Assembly: GCA_025352915.1 (NCBI GenBank)
Contig: JANXSA010000398.1
Coordinates: forward strand, 1-5,987
Direction: 5' to 3'
DNA from: Rhodospirillales bacterium
GTDB taxonomy: Bacteria; Pseudomonadota; Alphaproteobacteria; Acetobacterales; Acetobacteraceae
DNA: 5,987 bases
Part shown: piece by piece, positions 5,738 through 5,987 of the stretch
Numbering within the stretch: the stretch's first letter is position 1
Layout: each line of letters begins with the position of its first letter
Program-made: the position numbers and the translations under genes
Notes under the pieces: generated by a model
Database searches by the model: none
What the model saw: only the letters and a program-made list of their open reading frames with translations
Told to the model about the DNA's origin: nothing

Positions 5738-5846
5738 CAAAAAAACTTCATCCATTAAAAGGGCTTTCCCTCTCCCCGTGGCGGATTGCGCCGCGAACCG
5801 GCCCACCACGCTCTCGCCCTCTTGATGGACAAAGTTTTTTTGCTTC
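5734..5846. repeat. Inverted repeat with 15-bp perfect arms enclosing 83 bp
   Basis: The 15 bases at 5734-5748 (GAAGC, seven A, CTT) are repeated exactly in inverse at 5832-5846 (AAG, seven T, GCTTC). Similarity continues a little inward (CATCCA at 5749-5754 against TGGA near 5826-5829). The left arm shares GAAG with the neighbouring palindrome at 5714-5737, so the two structures compete for the same bases. The enclosed 83 bp are GC-rich, with no gene or transposase fragment that I recognise. The layout suggests a small non-autonomous or REP-like repeat unit. Together with the palindrome it occupies most of the gene-free stretch upstream of dsbB. Confidence 0.6.
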
Positions 5847-5882
5847 GGCGGATTCAAGTTTGGGAGCGAACGCCACCGGGCG

Positions 5883-5899
5883 ACCCTATAGGATAGGGT
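5883..5899. promoter_or_regulatory. Seventeen-base dyad, possible operator or start-region hairpin
   Basis: ACCCTAT (5883-5889) and ATAGGGT (5893-5899) are exact inverted copies around AGG. The dyad ends 6 nt before an ATG at 5906 that opens a reading frame to the window edge. It could be a repressor site or a short RNA hairpin controlling that frame. No partner copy is visible in the window. Confidence 0.35.
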
Positions 5900-5905
5900 G
5901 TCTGG

Positions 5906-5987
5906 ATGACGATTTCTCGACGCAAGCTGACGATGTTTGATCGAACACTGATAGCGGTTCGGTTGGGTGATGGCTGGGGGATCCGGG
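5906..5987 (+). CDS. Possible 5' end of an unknown gene running off the window
   Basis: From ATG 5906 the frame stays open for 27 codons to the edge, beginning MTISRRKLTMFDRTLIAVRL. I do not recognise it. A second in-frame ATG lies at 5933. No good ribosome-binding site precedes the first ATG: AGGA at 5890-5893 is too far away and lies inside the dyad. The base composition is less GC-rich than the neighbouring genes and lacks their strong G/C bias at the third codon position, so this may be non-coding or acquired sequence. The rest of the 5667-5905 stretch holds only the repeats listed separately. Confidence 0.18.
   Translation, partial: MTISRRKLTMFDRTLIAVRLGDGWGIR

Noticed and set aside
5636..5857. 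Minus-strand 73-codon frame upstream of dsbB
   Set aside because: It reads through the A/T-rich palindrome and inverted repeat, is out of frame with dsbB, has no recognisable motif and overlaps the dsbB start, so it is probably not a gene.
5850..5987. tRNA or insertion-sequence end at the right edge
   Set aside because: There is no cloverleaf-compatible arrangement and no transposase motif in the visible bases; GTTCG-like triplets alone are not evidence.

Overview
The window is very GC-rich and carries densely packed, mostly ordinary chromosomal genes of an aerobic alphaproteobacterium. The COQ7-type demethoxyubiquinone hydroxylase, the ELM1-family protein, the RKKPKGFG-type orotate phosphoribosyltransferase and the tartrate/D-malate dehydrogenase together fit Rhodospirillales, most likely Acetobacteraceae. 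That placement rests on protein character and composition, not on a search.

Layout. On the minus strand at the left edge is a 3'-truncated tartrate/D-malate dehydrogenase gene (1-558). A compact block of nested palindromes (621-717) separates it from a minus-strand ELM1-family gene (722-1813). An 80-bp divergent spacer leads to plus-strand pyrE (1894-2622) and then an exported, ADPRM-like metallophosphoesterase (2739-3686). A short convergent junction with a GC-rich hairpin follows. A tight minus-strand operon is read right to left: dsbB (5178-5666), coq7 (4639-5181) and a phytanoyl-CoA dioxygenase-like gene (3717-4625). The last 321 bases (5667-5987) hold no convincing gene. They contain an A/T-rich palindrome, a longer inverted repeat, a small dyad and perhaps the first codons of a gene running off the edge.

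How the genes work together. The clearest functional unit is dsbB-coq7. COQ7 catalyses the penultimate step of ubiquinone synthesis, and DsbB passes electrons from disulfide formation to ubiquinone. The two genes overlap by ATGA and are probably translationally coupled. The dioxygenase follows coq7 after 13 nt and has no known place in this pathway. The other genes (pyrimidine synthesis, a putative glycosyltransferase-like ELM1 protein, a hydroxy-acid dehydrogenase, an exported phosphoesterase) look like unrelated neighbours.

I found no defence system, mobile element with a transposase, CRISPR array, tRNA or rRNA. The items most worth a second look are the two palindromic intergenic repeats, the dioxygenase in the quinone/disulfide operon and the probably Tat-exported ADPRM-like enzyme.
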